Shown one piece after another: positions 62,207-64,000 of a stretch of 64,000 nucleotides of DNA. This DNA comes from Brachypterus glaber (taxonomy: Eukaryota > Arthropoda > Insecta > Coleoptera > Kateretidae), in assembly GCA_958510825.1 (NCBI GenBank), contig OY294044.1:42373550-42437549 (forward strand), written 5' to 3'. Made by a program: the position numbers and the translations under genes. Under the pieces are notes generated by a model. The model did not search any database. It was not told where the DNA came from and was given only the letters and a program-made list of their open reading frames with translations. Numbering within the stretch: position 1 is the stretch's first letter; every line of letters starts with the position of its first letter.

Positions 62207-62363
62207 CCCCTTCCGCTCCATTGTATCCACGTATGGAAATTTTTAGGTATGGCAAAATATACCACAATATCCACAGTTGGATATTTGTTTGCGGGATTTT
62301 TCATATACGTTTTAATCTGGTGTAGGGACCTCTACCTTGAAAAACCGGCTTGAGCCGAAGGGG
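62207..62363. mobile_element. piggyBac-type non-autonomous element between TTAA sites
   Basis: Ends CCCCTTCCGCTC and GAGCCGAAGGGG are inverted (11 of 12) and each is flanked directly by TTAA (62203-62206 and 62364-62367). CCC...GGG ends at TTAA are the signature of piggyBac elements. At 157 bp it has no coding capacity. Confidence 0.85.
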
Positions 62364-62411
62364 TTAACCAACCGAGCGTTTTCGATTTCGAAATTGGGAT
62401 TTTTTTTGACA

Positions 62412-62444
62412 CACGCTAATTTATTTATTTATTTATTTATTTTG
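62412..62444. repeat. (TTTA)n tract
   Basis: About eight TTTA units followed by TTGTACAAAGAGTTTACAAT. In inverse this looks like the 3' tail of a LINE inserted on the minus strand, but no coding remnant lies downstream. Confidence 0.8.
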
Positions 62445-62900
62445 TACAAAGAGTTTACAATTTAAAGAAATACCTATATTACACTAACTAGACGTTTACT
62501 GTTTCAAAATTTAAATCGATCATATCCAAAAAGCTATTTGTCATTAAAAACAAATTAATAATAAAAAATTATGCATTATTTATTTTACACTATGGACGTT
62601 ATTAAAAAAATACGAGACTTTTTTTGTAATTATACACATGAATTTTATATCACGATCATGAAAAATCTAGTTTCAATAATTCATTTTTAATAATTTATTG
62701 TTTATTACATTCTTTTATATGCATTCGGAGTATAGAGTATAATAAAATATATTTTAATATCGATTTGATTAAAAAAGAATAATTAAATTAAAAGTTATTA
62801 AAGTTTTTAATAGTAAAAAATGCGTTGCAAAAGTCTTTCCCTCGGATGTTTCCAGATATTACTTATTAAACAATTTTAAGCTTAGTTAACACAATAATTA
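62445..62900. other. No gene seen
   Basis: AT-rich, possibly the 3' untranslated part of a minus-strand retroelement whose tail is the TTTA tract. Confidence 0.4.
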
Positions 62901-63480
62901 TACAGCCACACAAAAAGAAAAAAATGTCAGGAAATTTTTAGGAGACCATTGTATTCCTATTTATTTTGTGGCTCTAAATCCGAATTTGATGCCAAAATAG
63001 CACCCTCATGCGATTGGTTTTGAGATAACCTCAAAATGCTTTATTTTCGAGTATGAAAATAATATTTTTTGAGGTCCAATAATAATCGGATAAGGTGCTA
63101 TGTTGACCTCAAATTCAGATTCAGCGCCTCAAAATACATAGAAATACCATGGTCTCCGAGAAAATTATTTTCTTTTTTTTTTCTTTTTGTGGCCACACAT
63201 GAACTCGTTCAAAAAAAGGTCAAGAATTTTTTGGGAGACTATTGTATTTCAATGTATTTTAAAGCCCTGAATTCAAATTTGATGTCAAAATAGCACCTCA
63301 TCTGCTTAGTTTTGGAAATAACCTTGTATAACTTTATTTTCGAGTAAATTAAAGGAAAGTTTTTTGATGCTATATGCAACTAATCGGATAAGGTGATACT
63401 TTGACCTCAAACTCGGATTGGGCGCCTCAAAATACATAGGAATACAGTTTTCGACCTTTTTTTCTTTTTGTGTGGCTGTG
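62901..63480. mobile_element. Dimeric element, ACAGCCACAC ends, TTA target
   Basis: Ends TACAGCCACACAAAAAG and CTTTTTGTGTGGCTGTG are inverted and flanked by TTA (62898-62900 and 63481-63483). The interior is two tandem halves (about 62901-63196 and 63197-63480), joined at CTTTTTGTGGCCACACATG near 63183, which looks like a right end fused to a left end. Each half is itself an imperfect inverted repeat (GAGACCATTGTATTCC...; AATAGCACC with GGTGCTAT). Same family as 8061-8353. Confidence 0.85.
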
Positions 63481-63483
63481 TTA

Positions 63484-64000
63484 TTTAGTTAGTTAAGTTG
63501 TATAAGTGTTAATTATAATACAGGCCCACAAAAAAAAAGTAGGTGTGACCAGGGCTAGTTGTCGCAGGGGTAAGTTATAGAAATGCTTATATCTCAAAAA
63601 GTAAAATAGTTTTCTGCACCAAACTGAGATTAACCTCTGGGTTACAAAAGTGCCATTTATCATTTGTAAACGTAAAAGCAATAAGTTAAAAAAGCCTCTA
63701 GATAATCCAACAAATGTCAAAATTAAAGCGTCCAGTAATATTTTTGTGGTAAATATTTTTTCTTATTTTTTTATTTAAAATATTAAGATAAGAAAATTAT
63801 ATGTATAATAATAGTTTTAAGGTGTATATTATTTGTGGATATTGTCATTTAGGAATGTTTATTCGTTTATTAGAAAGTACTTGATACATAACTCAAAATT
63901 GACCACTGGGGTTGTCGCATTTGGTTTGGGGCTAGTTGTCGCATGATTTGGAGATATATTCATGATATAACATTTTCTTTTTCGCATTTTTTTTTAATTT
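63484..64000. repeat. Direct repeat GGGCTAGTTGTCGCA, element cut by window end
   Basis: GGGCTAGTTGTCGCA occurs at about 63552 and 63929, with GGTTGTCGCAT at about 63910. No closing structure is visible before the window ends. No gene is supported. Confidence 0.55.

Overview
The window reads as repeat-rich intergenic DNA from an insect or other arthropod. It is strongly AT-rich, has long homopolymer and (TA)n tracts, carries a Ty3/gypsy retrotransposon of insect type, Tc1-like, non-LTR and Penelope-like relics, and many non-autonomous elements with inverted ends. No bacterial gene organisation, rRNA or convincing tRNA was seen. The species cannot be named from sequence alone. There is one assembly gap, a run of 200 N at 60213-60412.

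Layout. 0.45-1.22 kb is a 129-unit hexanucleotide block array. 1.2-7.8 kb is AT-rich DNA with decayed repeats and one possible minus-strand exon (2809-3061). 7.8-9.8 kb is dense in foldback structures: a foldback at 7788, a 293-bp element flanked by TTA, a Penelope-like fragment sandwiched between inverted 158-bp arms, and a 263-bp palindrome with no mismatch. 10.6-15.9 kb holds a truncated foldback and a 5'-truncated non-LTR element, duplicated head-to-tail as a 2.2-kb unit. 16.3-17.6 kb is a second, badly decayed non-LTR reverse transcriptase on the minus strand. 17.65-18.37 kb is a foldback element whose arms carry tandem 21-bp repeats. 21.0-23.1 kb has a 658-bp foldback and a Tc1-like relic. 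24.2-28.2 kb is an internally deleted Ty3/gypsy element (gag, RT-RNase H-integrase, integrase tail, polypurine tract, start of a 3' LTR).

28.2-38 kb is mostly featureless apart from small inverted-end elements. 38.2-41.1 kb has a hAT-type element with a perfect 8-bp target duplication, then a 2-kb inverted-end element split by an 822-bp Foldback/MULE-like element with a perfect 9-bp target duplication. 45-48 kb holds an element with AACCGACTTC ends and a six-copy diverged tandem array. 48.6-58.8 kb is a run of large near-palindromic elements. 60.4-63.5 kb carries another large foldback, a piggyBac-type element between TTAA sites and a dimeric TTA-flanked element.

The only coding capacity I can support belongs to transposable elements, and every such frame is broken, truncated or lacks essential domains. 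I see no clear host protein-coding gene in 64 kb and no novel enzymatic or defence system. The strongest signal is the density and variety of inverted-repeat elements, several of which can be classed by target-site duplications that are directly readable.
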